Source: Aporrectodea caliginosa (lineage: Eukaryota > Annelida > Clitellata > Crassiclitellata > Lumbricidae). From it: a DNA stretch of 64,000 nucleotides. Both the position numbers and the translations under genes were made by a program. Positions 9,481 to 20,999 of the stretch are shown here, piece after piece. Location of the stretch: contig JACEVL010000033.1 of NCBI GenBank assembly GCA_020284085.1, positions 852,501-916,500 on the forward strand, written 5' to 3'. Each line of letters starts with the position of its first letter. Position 1 is the first letter of the stretch. The notes under the pieces are model-generated. The model was given only the letters and a program-made list of their open reading frames with translations, ran no database searches and had not been told where the DNA came from.

Positions 9481-10070
9481 ACACGTAACTAGATTAATGT
9501 GCAAAAGAAGATATTTCAGAGCTACTTAGAAATAAATGTCAATTATATAAACACGAAATTTCCATTAAAACCCTTTTGACGGTAAATTTATTTCAGAATG
9601 AGGTGTATAGGTTAGTTAAGATAATCAATAAAGGTAAAATTTTGTAATTGGATATTTTAAGTTTGTTTCATTGAATAGTTTTATTTCTTAGTTATAATTA
9701 TAAATACTTAGGCCTAATTAGTCTTTTATGGATACATTTTTATAATTTTGAAGTAAATAATGCGTTATTGTGATACACAAGTTGTAAGTGGATACTTCAA
9801 TTTCGGTTGTGTATGTACATTTTGGTTACTGAAGCACCCATAGATAACATCTTTTCAATTGTTAATTTCTAAATATGTTATGTCATATAACATTATTTTG
9901 TAATAAAGTTGTGATGTTGGAAAATTATAAATATTAATAATTGGTTAATGAATATCTATATTGCCAAATTAGTATTATTCAATTTTGTTTTTCTTTCTTC
10001 AATATTACATATGGTTTGGTTTTATTGCTGTATAAGAGTAGCTACTATGATGCATAATACTGCATTACTG
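9481..10070. other. AT-rich, no gene seen
   Basis: Strongly AT-rich sequence without a supportable ORF or repeat partner. Confidence 0.45.
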
Positions 10071-10488
10071 TGTTGCAGTGGGAGTTCTATGATTATAATT
10101 TGAATCTATTGAAGCTAAACTTTAAACAATGATATTGCATGTATGCTTTGTTGGTTAATGACATTTTAATTATAGTGTATTAGATACATGAAATGTTTGA
10201 AAGAGTACTTCGTAAATGTCTTTTATGGAACAATTGCTGTATAATAATATTGTTTAATTTGCATAAATTCTCTTTGTTAGGATATGGAAATCATAGACAA
10301 TGAGATGAACTACTTTATATTTGAATATTAGTGAAATAATATTGTAAAGCTCCGTTTCGACACCTTGAATAGTGTTGTTCGGATGCTCTAAGGTTCTTGT
10401 AATTATTGAATTGTGTGTTTTCTGTATATTATTGTCGTCAACGGCCTTTGGTGTCATAAGACGACGTAAAACTGTGGAGTAATAATAC
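10071..10488 (+). mobile_element. Second copy of the 410-bp retroposed 3' end
   Basis: Ungapped and nearly identical to 8850-9259 at a constant offset of 1221 bp. One visible difference is ATGTCATAAG versus GTGTCATAAG near the end. The flanks are not clearly duplicated. It may be an independent insertion, or part of a 1.2-kb tandem duplication whose intervening sequence differs. Confidence 0.7.
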
Positions 10489-11110
10489 TAGATTAATTGT
10501 AATGATAGCACCACATTCGAGCTGCAATTGTGATATAAAGGAAATTTAAGTAGTTTCAATTTAGAGAAGCTCTAAATATGATCTTACCTTACCTCATTCC
10601 ACATTACCTTTCCTGACCATACCTCACGCTCCGGTGCATTGCACTGCATTGCAGAATCGTTCCTATGGCGCATTCTATTACCTTCTAGTGTAGAAGCCAC
10701 TCACTTAGTCGATCATAATTTTAAGGAGTGAAATATGTTGGTCGCATGTGGATTAAGCATTATTTGCACAAATCACCTAAGTAGTCGTCAGTACGGGTAC
10801 TTACGTAACTGCCACATGCTAAAATCTGCCGACAAACATCCTTTCTCACTATTGCTGGCACACGGAACACCTGAAACAGACAGACAGACAGACAGACAGA
10901 CAGATAGACAGACAGACAGATATGCACTTACTGTGAACCTAATGACCTAAAACGCTTAACGCAGCTGCTCTATATATAGATTGGTGGCCAACGTTTTAAA
11001 GGGGTCCAAAAAGCGTTGCTTTAGCACGGTTTGAGCCTTCTGACTGTGTCTCTGTATGTGCGTTGCTACGTATCTATAATTATATACTTGTGTACAATGA
11101 TTTTACGTTT
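10489..11110. other. No gene seen; (CAGA)n microsatellite at 10876-10920
   Basis: AT-rich sequence with a CAGA/TAGA microsatellite and GCTATATATAG near 10966-10980. No convincing ORF. Confidence 0.5.
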
Positions 11111-11118
11111 GTATTTCT

Positions 11119-11196
11119 CAATTGGAGCCTCATTGGAGGCTGGAACCTGCCGAAGGGCAGAGAACTTAAAGAAGAAGAAGAAGAAGATTTCTCAAT
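11119..11196 (+). repeat. 3' tail of the RTE-like LINE family
   Basis: GGAACCTGCCGAAGGGCAGAGAAC followed by an (AAG)n tail. It matches the sequence just after the ORF of the RTE-like element (24150-24195). Confidence 0.7.
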
Positions 11197-11562
11197 GGCG
11201 GAATGGCAACTGTGCCCCTCCTCTGTGCCGTGACAAATGGGTCATTCTGGTTTCAATGCACCCAGAGCAGAAGGGAATTAATTAGACGTCAAAACAAAAA
11301 TATTTTAAATGGTAAGGCCCGCAAAATGGTCCCAGTTTGATTCATAATTATTTCTGCATGTTATCGTGTTGGTAAGTATGTATGTAGGTGTATGTATAAC
11401 AGGAATAAAACTGAATCATTTACATGATGCCTTTATAATTATATGGTAATAATTTGAAGCCAGCTCTCTCTCTCTGTCTCTGTCCCTACCTCTGTATGTC
11501 TTTCTGTCTGTCTGTCTCTCTTACTCTCTGTTAATTGGTCTGACACAAGGAGCATAGTCTCT

Positions 11563-11945
11563 GCCTTATACCCGGATAGTGCGAGTCACAAGTTCGAAAA
11601 GAAGGAGGGCGACTCTAATTATTTTTGTCGTGACACACCGTCTTTTACAAGCAACTACCTTATTTGAGGTATAACATATTTTAAGGTCGACGTCAATGAC
11701 CCTGCCAAACACTTAAACACTGGTTGATACAATGGCGTCTTTAGACACCTTTAATACGAATACAGCCAGCGCTATATATAGGAGAATGGCGTTATTCACC
11801 AATCAGTTTCTAGCTAATTGTTGCTCACCAATTATTATCAAACTCCGCCACTACTCGTACTCAGTTAGCACTAGTCACACGCCTGGAGAAAGGAGGAGGG
11901 CAACGTTAATAATCTATGTCATGAAACAATATCGTTAAACCGTAA
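11563..11945 (+). repeat. Two module A copies around a module B
   Basis: A at 11563-11650 and 11839-11945. B at 11737-11775 (TTAGACACCTTTAATACG, then GCTATATATAGG). Confidence 0.65.
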
Positions 11946-11999
11946 CTAACCGTAACGTTTATTGTTAGAATGTTGTACTCGTATTGACATTAACTGTTG

Positions 12000-12078
12000 A
12001 TTGTTTTAAGATGTATGTACACCAGAGTGCGGATATGCAATTGGTTTTATTAAAGAATATACTTACTTACTTACTTAA
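12000..12078 (+). mobile_element. LINE 3' tail with (ACTT)n
   Basis: TGTACACCAGAGTGCGGAT, AATTGGTTTTATTAAAGAATAT and then a (ACTT)n tail. Same 3' end as 45590-45797, and related to the LINE with RT remnants at 41522-42212. Confidence 0.65.
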
Positions 12079-12392
12079 CATTTATTCCAATTTTACACCA
12101 TTTTGATTATATTCGAAAATATTTAATTAATCTCTTTTTAAAACTAGTGTCTTTCGATTAGTGAATAATGACACTGCTAGGTCGAGCATCGTCTATTACC
12201 AGTCGAAATCCGCCCCTATCGGTGGACTCTGGTATGTCAGTCCCAAGATTGGAACTAACCAACCAAGCCAACATCAATTAAATATTAATATATTCAACTA
12301 TAGTATTAATTGAGCTGTATAATTATGCCATCCAAACGGTGAGAACTGTTCTAAATAATTACACACCTCTTTTAATTGTACTATTCTCCCTA

Positions 12393-12655
12393 TGCTCGGC
12401 GTCTAGAGGTGACTTCATAGTTCCGCATGCTCGCTCTGCTACTAGACAGCTTCGGGCTTTCTCGATCGTTTGTCCTTCTTTTTGGAATAGCCTCCCCTCA
12501 GACCTTCGTTCTCTCCCGCGAGACCTCTCTGAATCTTTCTATAGACTTCTTAAGACCTTCCTCTTTGACCGAGCCTGGGTCGGGAGCGCCTCTGAGTAGT
12601 TATCTTGAAGGGGCGCTATATAAATTCCATAGATAGATAAATAGATAGATAGATA
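12393..12655 (+). pseudogene. CR1/L2-like RT C-terminal remnant with (ATAG)n tail
   Basis: Encodes RGDFIVPHARSATRQLRAF, SIVCPSFWNSLPSDLRSL, then SFYRLLKTFLF, the C-terminal signature of CR1/L2-type RT. The stop is followed by GGGGCGCTATATAAATTC and an ATAG microsatellite. Inserted into duplication copy A only. Confidence 0.85.
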
Positions 12656-13146
12656 TAAGGAAAAGCAGAAGCGTACTTTTCTGTAATTCACCGTGGATGC
12701 AGGATTCGATACAAACGGTTGAAATCACAGGTTCTGGACCTTAAAAGGAACGTAGTGCACAAACATAATTATACAATACCAAACAGTACACTACAATACA
12801 CTATTATACAATAGAATACAGCACGATACAGTTAATTAAAATACAATACAATGCAAAAGATTGCAGTGCAAAGAATGCCGCCGCTTCTAATTGGCACCCG
12901 GATTCTAAGCCGATTACTTGGAAATGAAAAACACGAAGCCTAACAACGAGAAACAACGACCACTTTGTTTTTGGCGAATGTTGTTGTGCAACTGTTGCCG
13001 TCATCAGTTAAACTCCGGCCGCTGATATTGACCGTTGTCTAGACAACTGGTTCGTTCCGACATATTCGACGCAGCTTACGTGTTTGCAAGACAACTTGCT
13101 GGTGTACATTCTGCTGCAATGCACTGCGTTTCAATGCATTGAGTTA

Positions 13147-13345
13147 TATTGCAGTGTAATTGTAATTGTAATTGAACATTTGTATAGCACCACTCAGAGA
13201 TTCAGAGGCGCTCCCGACCCAGGGCTCTAACAAACAAGATAGTCTTCAGGCGTTTCCGAAACAGAGGAAGAGAAAGGCTGTGTGTTTCACATATTCTCTC
13301 GACAACCCTCTGACTTGCCGCAGTGCTTGTGAATAACCTGGTCCT
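13147..13345 (-). mobile_element. CR1/L2-like 3' end with (TTACAA)n tail
   Basis: Plus strand: GTAATTGTAATTGTAATTG, then GTATAGCACCACTCAGAGA, GAGGCGCTCCCGACCC. Read in reverse this is the family's 3' end. Absent from duplication copy B. Confidence 0.65.
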
Positions 13346-13384
13346 TGCTATTATATATAAAATTATATAATAGCGCTTAACAAT

Positions 13385-14020
13385 TTGGATTTTTTTTTAC
13401 CTTTTAATAAATGTACAAAAATATTTACAAGCAATTTACAACATTCATTAGCATTCTCAGTACAAGATACATGCACTGAAGCGATGCAAAATTAGTTGAA
13501 AAGTCTATAATCAGATTTTCAATTGTCATTTCTTTTACAATGCAATACAGTATATTATGCACTTAAGCAATAAAACACTGATTGAAATTAGTAAGATTGT
13601 CAATATTATTGTTTCTATGATGTAGTAGCCTACAGTAGTTATGCACCTAAGCAATGTTATACTGATTTAAGTGTTTACAGATTTTCAATATCATCTTATA
13701 CAGAAATGTTCTTTATAGGCAACGTAGAACTGATTTAAATGTTTACTGTCAGATCTTCAAAATCATTTTTAAGATGATGTACAGTACATAAGCACTGTTC
13801 AAAGCAATATACATGTAATACAAATTGAAATGACTACAATCAGATTTCCAATATCAAGATACAGTACTGTCAGTACAGTAAAGATGCATTGCAGCAGTGT
13901 AATACTAATTGAAATATCTACAATCAAATTTTCAATATCATTTTTTAAACACAGCACAGTATATATGCACTGAAGCAATGTAACAGTTTTAAATGTTTCA
14001 ATTTGGATTTTACGATTACA
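13385..14020. repeat. Degenerate tandem repeat of about 80-100 bp
   Basis: About seven imperfect units built on TGCACTGAAGCAATG, CTGATTGAAATG, CTACAATCAGATTTTCAAT and ATCATTTTTA. Present in copy A, absent from the equivalent position (about 16755) of copy B. Confidence 0.55.
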
Positions 14021-14299
14021 GTTGTCCAGACCACCTACACCGCCGATTGAACGCGGTTTATTAATATATTTTATTTACGTGTGCATTGCAACCGTTTTAA
14101 AGGTGTTCAATAGCGCCTTCCATTTCGTGTAGTAGTATTCATAATTTATTTATTGTAATTATTGCATTGTATTGTATCCACTTTGAAAAGTTTCCTCCGA
14201 TATCATGGCGAAATATAACTGAATATCTGGTACTTACCGTACTTATTTAAACCTCAATGTACAGTATCTGGGAAATGTGATTTAGAATTTTGAGATAAT

Positions 14300-14550
14300 T
14301 AAATATGACGTCGTATAAATGTTGTGAGTTGGAACTGAGGTGTTGAAGATATGTGATGTTTTAGAAATGTGACATTTCAGGAATGTCGTAGAAATGTTAT
14401 ATTTAGGAAATGTGATGTCGTAGAAATGCTATATCTGAGCAAAGTAATGCCATAGAAATGTTATGTCTGAGAACTGTGATATCGTAAAAAATGTTACTTC
14501 GGAGAAATGTGAAGTCGTAGAAATGTGAAGTAATATAAATATTATGCATT
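14300..14550. repeat. Degenerate minisatellite, GTCGTAGAAATG type
   Basis: Imperfect repeats of GATGTCGTAGAAATGTTATAT with a period of roughly 25-35 bp. The same array occurs in copy B at 17050-17290, so it predates the duplication. Confidence 0.65.
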
Positions 14551-15408
14551 AGAATTTATTTCCAGATCTTCCTGGCTGTTGATTTATTTCTGTGAGACGG
14601 ACTTCTGACTTATCACTGATCCATAATTGAAAGGAATATTTGTTGGCAGCGGTGGAAATAGCGGAAGGACTTCGACAGTACGGAGGCAGAACAAGAGTGA
14701 TGAAGAAGGGTAGGGAAAGGATAAAAAGGAAGGAGTCAGAGAAGAATGAAGGAAAAGAAATAGGAAGACACCTTTAAAACGTTGTCACTGAAGCTATATA
14801 TTGTGCAGCTGCCCTTGAGAATCTCATTACCTTCTTCATTGTTTGGGATATGATGATAATTATTATAATTAAGCAACTCGATCGAAATGTTGCAGCAATT
14901 GCTAGACTAAAGAATGTAAAACATACTTTAAAATGCATAATTTGCTCAGAAAACATGTTTAATATCGAAGCTAAGACACAGTTGGTGTCAATGACCCTGG
15001 AACCCACAATATTATATTCATATTTTATGGCAGCAAGAGCCGTTTACGTCTAGAGTTAATTATAAATCATCTTTATAATTATTATTTTTTACGTTGACTT
15101 ATGGTAATAATTTAGACACCTCTTTTACAATACTAGCTTTCGTATAAGTAGGCCCAGCATTTGACGCGATTTAATCCGTGTCGCCGTCTCGACTCTATAA
15201 TTAGTATTTCAAAAAGAAGTGCAAATAGCCTATAACGGGAAGTTTCCATATTGTTTATTTTGTTATTGTTTTCATGCTACCTAAAAGTCTGTTTTTAAAT
15301 AAGGAAATTTTATTTCTATTTTAATGTGAAATAATGTTATTGTGCATTTTTCATTCATTTATGTGCAGATCTTAACTCGGGCGTGGATGTGTTGATTAAG
15401 ATATGCAA

Positions 15409-15524
15409 CATCTCATAACAGTGAAATATTTTTAGAGGTAAATAGAGAAACTTATTATTAGGCTATTACCTCTAAAAATTATTATTACCTCTAAAAATGG
15501 GCCCTATTTCACTGTTATGAGATA
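15409..15524. repeat. Inverted repeat, imperfect hairpin
   Basis: CATCTCATAACAGTGAAAT with TTTTTAGAGGTAA at 15409-15443 returns in inverted form at 15484-15524. The left arm also recurs as a direct copy at about 15822-15868, flanking a Helitron-like fragment. Confidence 0.75.
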
Positions 15525-15599
15525 TATATATACGCATCCCGTACAAATGTAGCTAGATGACGTCTTTGGCTTGTTGGAGAAATTCCGAAATGCCTTGCG

Positions 15600-15822
15600 A
15601 ATGCTGTATTGTAGGAGGCCGTGTGCGGTATGGCGTTATGAGAAATCAGAAATGGCGGCGTAATTTTGCAACGGTAGTCCAGTTCGAAATTTCAAATGTC
15701 CGTATATCAGCGTTTAAAGTAAATTGCGAACTGAAAATAGTCGCGTTTACTTACAAATTCCCGTAAGAATGTTTTGTAACAAATTTCAAATCGCTTAAGC
15801 GTTCCCTTTCGGAGCCTATGCG
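15600..15822 (-). mobile_element. Helitron-related fragment
   Basis: On the minus strand it matches the 5' part of the Helitron at 28284: GGCTCCGAAAGGGAACGC, TTAAGCGATTT, AACGCGACTATTTTCAG and a GATATACGGACATTT segment. Neither Helitron end is present. Confidence 0.55.
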
Positions 15823-16139
15823 ACATCTCATAACAGTGAAATATTTTTAGAGGTAAATAGAGAAACTTCTTTTTAAGCGATAAACGGGAAAGAAAGCAAC
15901 GTAGCACGTAGCCGCTATGAACAAAAGAACAGGCTCGATAAACTTCCTGTTAGACTGTTTCCCTGCCACGCATTATAATTTTATAGCATAAAAACCATCT
16001 TGCCCCCACAACCAACTTGCCCCACGCCCCCTATACACCATTCAAAATCTTCTCAAATAAAGGTGTCTAATAGAGTTACAGCTATTATTAATCGCCTATA
16101 ATATTGTCACCTTCTTACATAACGTCGGTGGTGCCTTTT

Positions 16140-18315
16140 ATTTTTTAAACTAAGCCACTGCTCCACTTTTGGCAGTGCCAGTCCCAAGATTGAAGAAAGA
16201 AGGGCGACGCTAATCATTTTTGTTATGGCACGGCGTCTTTAACCAGGAACTAACCAACCAAGCCAACGTCAATTAAATATTAACATATATTCAACAATTA
16301 TTATAGTATTGTGAGCTGTATTATGCCATCCAAACGGTGAGAACTGTCCGAAATGATTACACACCTCTTTTAAGTGTACTATTCGACCTATAAGAGAAAG
16401 CAGAAGCGCAATTTATTTTTTACCGTAGATCCAAAAACCGAGGACATAGAAATGAAAAAAGCCTTCAACAGGAAACAACGACCATTTGTATTTGGCGAAT
16501 GTTTTTGTGCAACTGTTGCCCTCATCAGGGCACTCCGCCTGCTGTTATTGACCGTTGTCCAGACAACTGGTTCTTTCCGACTTATTTGACGCAGCTTACG
16601 TGTTTGCAAGACAACTTTCTGGTGTACATTTCGCTGCAATACACTGCGTTTCAGTGTATTGAGTTGTATTGCAATGTGTCTCACAGTCATATTCTCTCGA
16701 CAATTTTCTGACTTGGTCCCTGCGCTTATAGATAAAATTCTTATAATAGCGCTTTAAAAATTTTGAGCTTACGATTACAGTTGTCGAACCCACCTTATCC
16801 ACCGATTGAATGCGGTTTAGCAAAATAAGTATTTATGTGTGCCTTGCAACCGTTTTAAAGGTGTTCAATAGCGCCTTCCATTTCGTGTAGTATTCATTGT
16901 TTGTATTGCAGTGCATTGTATTATATCCACTCTGAAAAGTTTCCTCCGATATCATGGCTAAATATAACTGAATAATATTATTTGGTACTTTTTTTTACCT
17001 CAATGTACAGTGTCTGGGAAATGTGATTTAGAATTTTGAGATAATTAAATATAACGTCGTAGAAATATTGTGAGTTGGAACTGATGTGTTGAAGATATGT
17101 TATGTTTTAGAAATGTGACATTTCAGGAATGTCGTAGAAATGTTATATTTAGGAAATGTGATGTCGTAGAAATGCTATATCTGAGCAATGGAATGTCATA
17201 GAAATGTTATGTCTGAGAACTGCGATATCGTAGAAATTTTACATCGGAGAAGTGAATGTGAAGTCGTAGAAATGTGATGTAAATAAAATATTATGCACAA
17301 GAATTATGTCCATGTCTGCCTGGCTGTTTATTTACGTCTGTGAGACGGATTTCTGATTTATCACTGATCTAGAATGGAAAGGAATATTTTGTTGGCAGCG
17401 GTGGTAATAGCGGAAGGACTTCGACAGTACGGAGGCAGAACAAGATGGATGAAGAAAGGGAGGGAGAATGACAAGAAGAAAGGAGTCAGGGAAGAATGAA
17501 GGAAAAGAAAGAGGAAGACACCTTTAAAACGTTGTCACTGAAGCTATATATTGTACAGCTGCCCTTGACAATCTCAGAAATTGTGACATTGTAGGGATTT
17601 ATTTTGACACCTTTAAATGGTGTCGTTTTGGACGTTAAATTTCTCGTTTTCATTGTATGGTATACATTGTAAATTGTCGTCAACGGCCTTTGATGTCATA
17701 AGGCGACGTTAAACCTTTGAGTAATAAATAATAACAATCTCATTACCTCCTTCATTGTTTTCGGATATGATGATAATTATAATTAAGCAACTCGAAAGAA
17801 ATGTTGCAGCAATAATTGCGAGACTAATGAATGTAAAAAATACTTCAAAATGCATAAGTTGCTCAGAAAACATGTTTAATATCGAAGCTAAGACACAGTT
17901 GGTGTCAATGACCCTGGAAACCATAAAATTATATTCATATTTTATGGCAGTAAGATCCGTTTACGTCTTTAGAGTTAATTATAAATCATCTTTATAATTA
18001 TTATTTTGTTTACGTTGACTTATGGTAACATTTTAGACACCTCTTTTACAATACTAGCTTTCGTATAAGTAGGCCAAGCATTTGACGCGATTTAATCCGT
18101 GTCGCCGTCCAGACTCTAGACTCTATAATTATTATTTCAAAAAGAAGTGCAAATATATTGGAAGTTTCCATATTTTTTATTTTCTTATTGTTTTCATGCT
18201 ACCTAAAAGTCTGTTTTTAAATAAGGAAATTTTATTTATATTTTAATGTGAAATAATGTTATTGTGCATTTTTCATTCATTTATGTGCAGATTTTAACTC
18301 GGGCGCGGATGTGTT
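16140..18315 (+). repeat. Segmental duplication of about 2 kb, copy B
   Basis: Partner of 12180-15391. Its own extra insertion is at 17577-17738. It starts in a module A copy (16150-16255) and carries a B2 motif (CACCTCTTTTAAGTGTACTATTCG) at 16362 and another at 18033. Confidence 0.88.
17577..17738 (+). mobile_element. Short retroposon with C-type 3' end and TSD
   Basis: Absent at the same site in copy A, which reads GAGAATCTCATTACC. Here ACAATCTCA occurs on both sides of the 160-bp insert. It ends GTCGTCAACGGCCTTTG, TGTCATAAGGCGACGTTAAAC and an AATAAATAATA tail. It also contains GACACCTTTAAATGGTGTC. The empty site in copy A makes this a clean insertion and shows that module C is a retroposon 3' end. 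Confidence 0.8.
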
Positions 18316-18774
18316 ACATCAGAGGCAATATTTACACCGTCCACTAGTGGGACACTATACACGATTGGGCGCACGTGCTTCTAGAATGCTAACTGTAGCC
18401 GAGTTGCTGATCTGTTCTACTCGTGGTTGCGTGGAACGTTACGTTGGTACAACTACTATACTGGTTGTGTGCCTCTTCTTCGTGCTTCTCCTGAACGGCG
18501 TTTCTGCTCGTTTTCTTTTTTTGGGGGTGGGGGAGTGGGGGCTGGTGGGGGTTTCTGGTTGACGGGTGTTCCTTTGCGGGGCGCTTGTCCGTCGCCGATG
18601 GAGCCTTCGTTGGGTTGTGGTACAGTGTTACAGAGATGAAGTTAGTTACTGAATACTGGGAGGGGTTTAGGGTAATGGTAGCACTCTAGCACTTGGAACA
18701 GAAGATCAGCACGGACGCGGAATCGCTTCCCCCTCCCCTCCCCTCCCCTAATATCAACTCAGCCTTTAATTCGC
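18316..18774. other. Locally G-rich, no gene recognised
   Basis: Overlapping 83- and 70-aa ORFs (18311-18562, 18427-18639) without a recognisable domain. Contains G-rich and CCCCTCCC tracts (18520-18560, 18730-18750). Confidence 0.4.
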
Positions 18775-18920
18775 CAGATGGCGTTGGTATAATGAGTAGT
18801 ATGACGTGATGGTCGCCTGGCATGGCTGCCAAACATTTAAATTCGACTCCTGTAATAACTTGTGATCATCCGTTCAAAATATGAATTTTAATCATACTGC
18901 GGATTGTCGGTTTGAAATAA
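18775..18920 (+). repeat. Dispersed repeat copy 1 (pair with 22495-22640)
   Basis: Shared segments: AATGAGTAGTATGACGTGATGG, CATGGCTG, GACTCCTGTAATAA and GTTTGAA(A/T)TAA. Confidence 0.65.
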
Positions 18921-18959
18921 TAAACTAAAATTATTATATTATATTGTCAATTAATAGGT

Positions 18960-19320
18960 AAAGTTAAAATCAACCGCCTTGGCAGTCAGAAGATGTCCTG
19001 CAATGGATTAAAGCGTGCTAAGCAATGCGTTTTATTGGACACCTTTAACACGTAGGCCACCAGCCTACATATCGAACTGCTGAGTTAAATGTTTTACCTT
19101 GATTATACCTTTACCTTGTGCTGTCAGTTCTTTGAACTCTAGCGACCTTCATGATCTTGATTATACCATTATTAAATGTCTTACCTTGATCTTACCTTGA
19201 TTAAACGTTAAATTTTTAGCTTGATTTTACCTTGATTGAAGAGCTGTAATATGCCCAAAAAGTCTTTGTCGGCGGAAATGACCTATGTTGTTATAAGCTG
19301 CCATTAAACCGTGGATAAAA
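18960..19320 (+). repeat. Modules C-B, then a second C
   Basis: C-like at 18965-19000 (AATCAACCGCCTTGGCAGTC, AAGATGTCC), B at 19030-19080 (TTGGACACCTTTAACACG). A second C at 19240-19318 (GAGCTGTAATATGCCC, GTCGGCGGAAATGACC, GCCATTAAACCGTGGA). Confidence 0.6.
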
Positions 19321-20145
19321 AAATGTTTTACCTGAAAATGTTTCTCGTGTGAATGATTTTCTTGTTGATCTCTAAATTAAGTAAACTGAGCCCATACGCC
19401 AAAAAGCGAATAGTCATCTGTTGATGCAGCAATGTGTGACCAATGGAGCTTGTAATATATGACCACCAAGAAGAGATTTAATGGCCACTGAAGGAGCCTT
19501 AATGGCTTTGGAAGAGTCTAAAATGGTCCTCGAAAAGAGCCATAATGTCAACCGAGAGCATCTGAAAAGACAGGCCCGTACGTCACCATAGCAAGATCAT
19601 TTTGAGGTTGCGCAACGCAGGGTTTATTTGTCCTATGAACGCTTGCAAAGGACGTCTTTCCAACATACGTAGACATCGTGCGTTTATTACTGAATAAGTT
19701 GTGAGGTGACACTGTTTGTCTGATCATCGGTTTTGTTCGTGAAAAGTGATTAAAATGACGACGTCAACAACCAGAGTTACATCCATATCGGCTGTGCAAC
19801 GTACGCAAAACGACTGCAGATGATAAGAACGGCTTTTAAACTTTAAGTTTCCATATTCAGTAATGTGAAAATCTGTTTCATTTACCAAGTGATGGACTGA
19901 TATCCAGTTAATCGTAATATAAATCCATAATATGAGACATAAAAGACTCGATAGACTCCAAAAAAGAAGACGAAACATTATAGTGATGCCAAGACTTGAG
20001 AAATATATATAGCAAACGATGTTCAAGAAGTGAAGGTGTTTAAAAAGACACATTTAATTGCTTTATAAGTGGTGTATACGTGTCAAACAACATTCTTATG
20101 GTTACTATGGCTGCTGATGTCAATCTTGTATTGCGACTAACTATA
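19321..20145. other. No recognised gene
   Basis: Mixed sequence without a repeat partner in the window. The 109-aa minus frame at 19724-20053 is hydrophobic and Cys-containing but has no recognised domain. Confidence 0.4.
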
Positions 20146-20154
20146 CCATCACTA

Positions 20155-20275
20155 TGGTATATATATATATAATATATATATATATATATAATGCAAAGAA
20201 AGAAAAAGATCAGCTGAGAGAAATACGAAGACAGATACAAACGGAGACAGACAGACAGACAGAGACAGACAGACG
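20155..20275. repeat. (TA)n and (CAGA)n microsatellites
   Basis: (TA)n at 20155-20192 and CAGACAGACAGACAG-type repeats at 20245-20275. Confidence 0.85.
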
Positions 20276-20999
20276 AAGTGACTATCTCTTCTGACCCTGA
20301 CTCCTGTATTCTAAGGTTGCCTTGAACCGTAACACAGTCTCTGAATCCATCGATGTTTCCGAGATGCAGACAATCCCCTTCGCCCTTTCCACTGCAGCCT
20401 AGAAACACAAAGAGAGACACAACGACATCATCGTGACTTCGTCTCCCTGGAGTCTATACGCGCTTTTAGAATCGTAATCGTAGACTCATAAAAGATAAAG
20501 ACCACTGGCGCCACCTTGTGAAGAGGAATTGATCGTAATCGTAAATTTCATATATCTTTCGCATTACTCCAGACTGTTCATGAACGCTGCGTCTTGTCAG
20601 ATGGGTGGTCCAGAGACGTTCAAGAGACGATTCCAGGCCCGGGTGCTAGAGAGACCAGAGAGAAAACGTAGTGGAGGTGATTGGGATGGGTTTCGTCGAG
20701 AACGAGAAAACTTGGAAAACGTAATCGGTGGAATAGAACAGAAGCAATTACTGCTACCATCAGACATCAGAGACTAAAAATCCATGCCACCTGTCAACCG
20801 TCAACTGGAACCCCTCGATTGGTTCTACGTGTGTGCGTGGACTCGCCACTGGTGGCTCTTCTGGTTTACTGTGCATTGTTTTGCTAATTGATGTTATGGT
20901 CTAGTTCTTAATTACATTTAGCACCAGGTACACTAGCGCTTCTGGTTTGTTTTGACATGTAGTGGCGCTACACAGACATCAAAGCGTGGAGTGTAATAC

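Larger units (their letters stand above)
12180..15391 (+). repeat. Segmental duplication of about 2 kb, copy A
   Basis: Collinear with 16140-18315: AACCAACCAAGCCAAC, GCCATCCAAACGGTGAGAAC, GAAACAACGACCA, GACCGTTGTC, TCATGGC(G/T)AAATATAACTG, the degenerate GTCGTAGAAATG repeats, GCAGCGGTGG, CGACAGTACGGAGGCAGAAC, and AAGCTAAGACACAGTTGG up to about GGATGTGTT. This copy carries extra insertions at 12393-12655 and about 13147-14020 that copy B lacks. Confidence 0.88.

Noticed and set aside
8850..10480. LTR retrotransposon with 410-bp LTRs
   Set aside because: The repeats lack TG...CA ends; the first copy has its own 12-bp TSD and a retroposon tail, and the interior has no gag/pol or primer-binding site.
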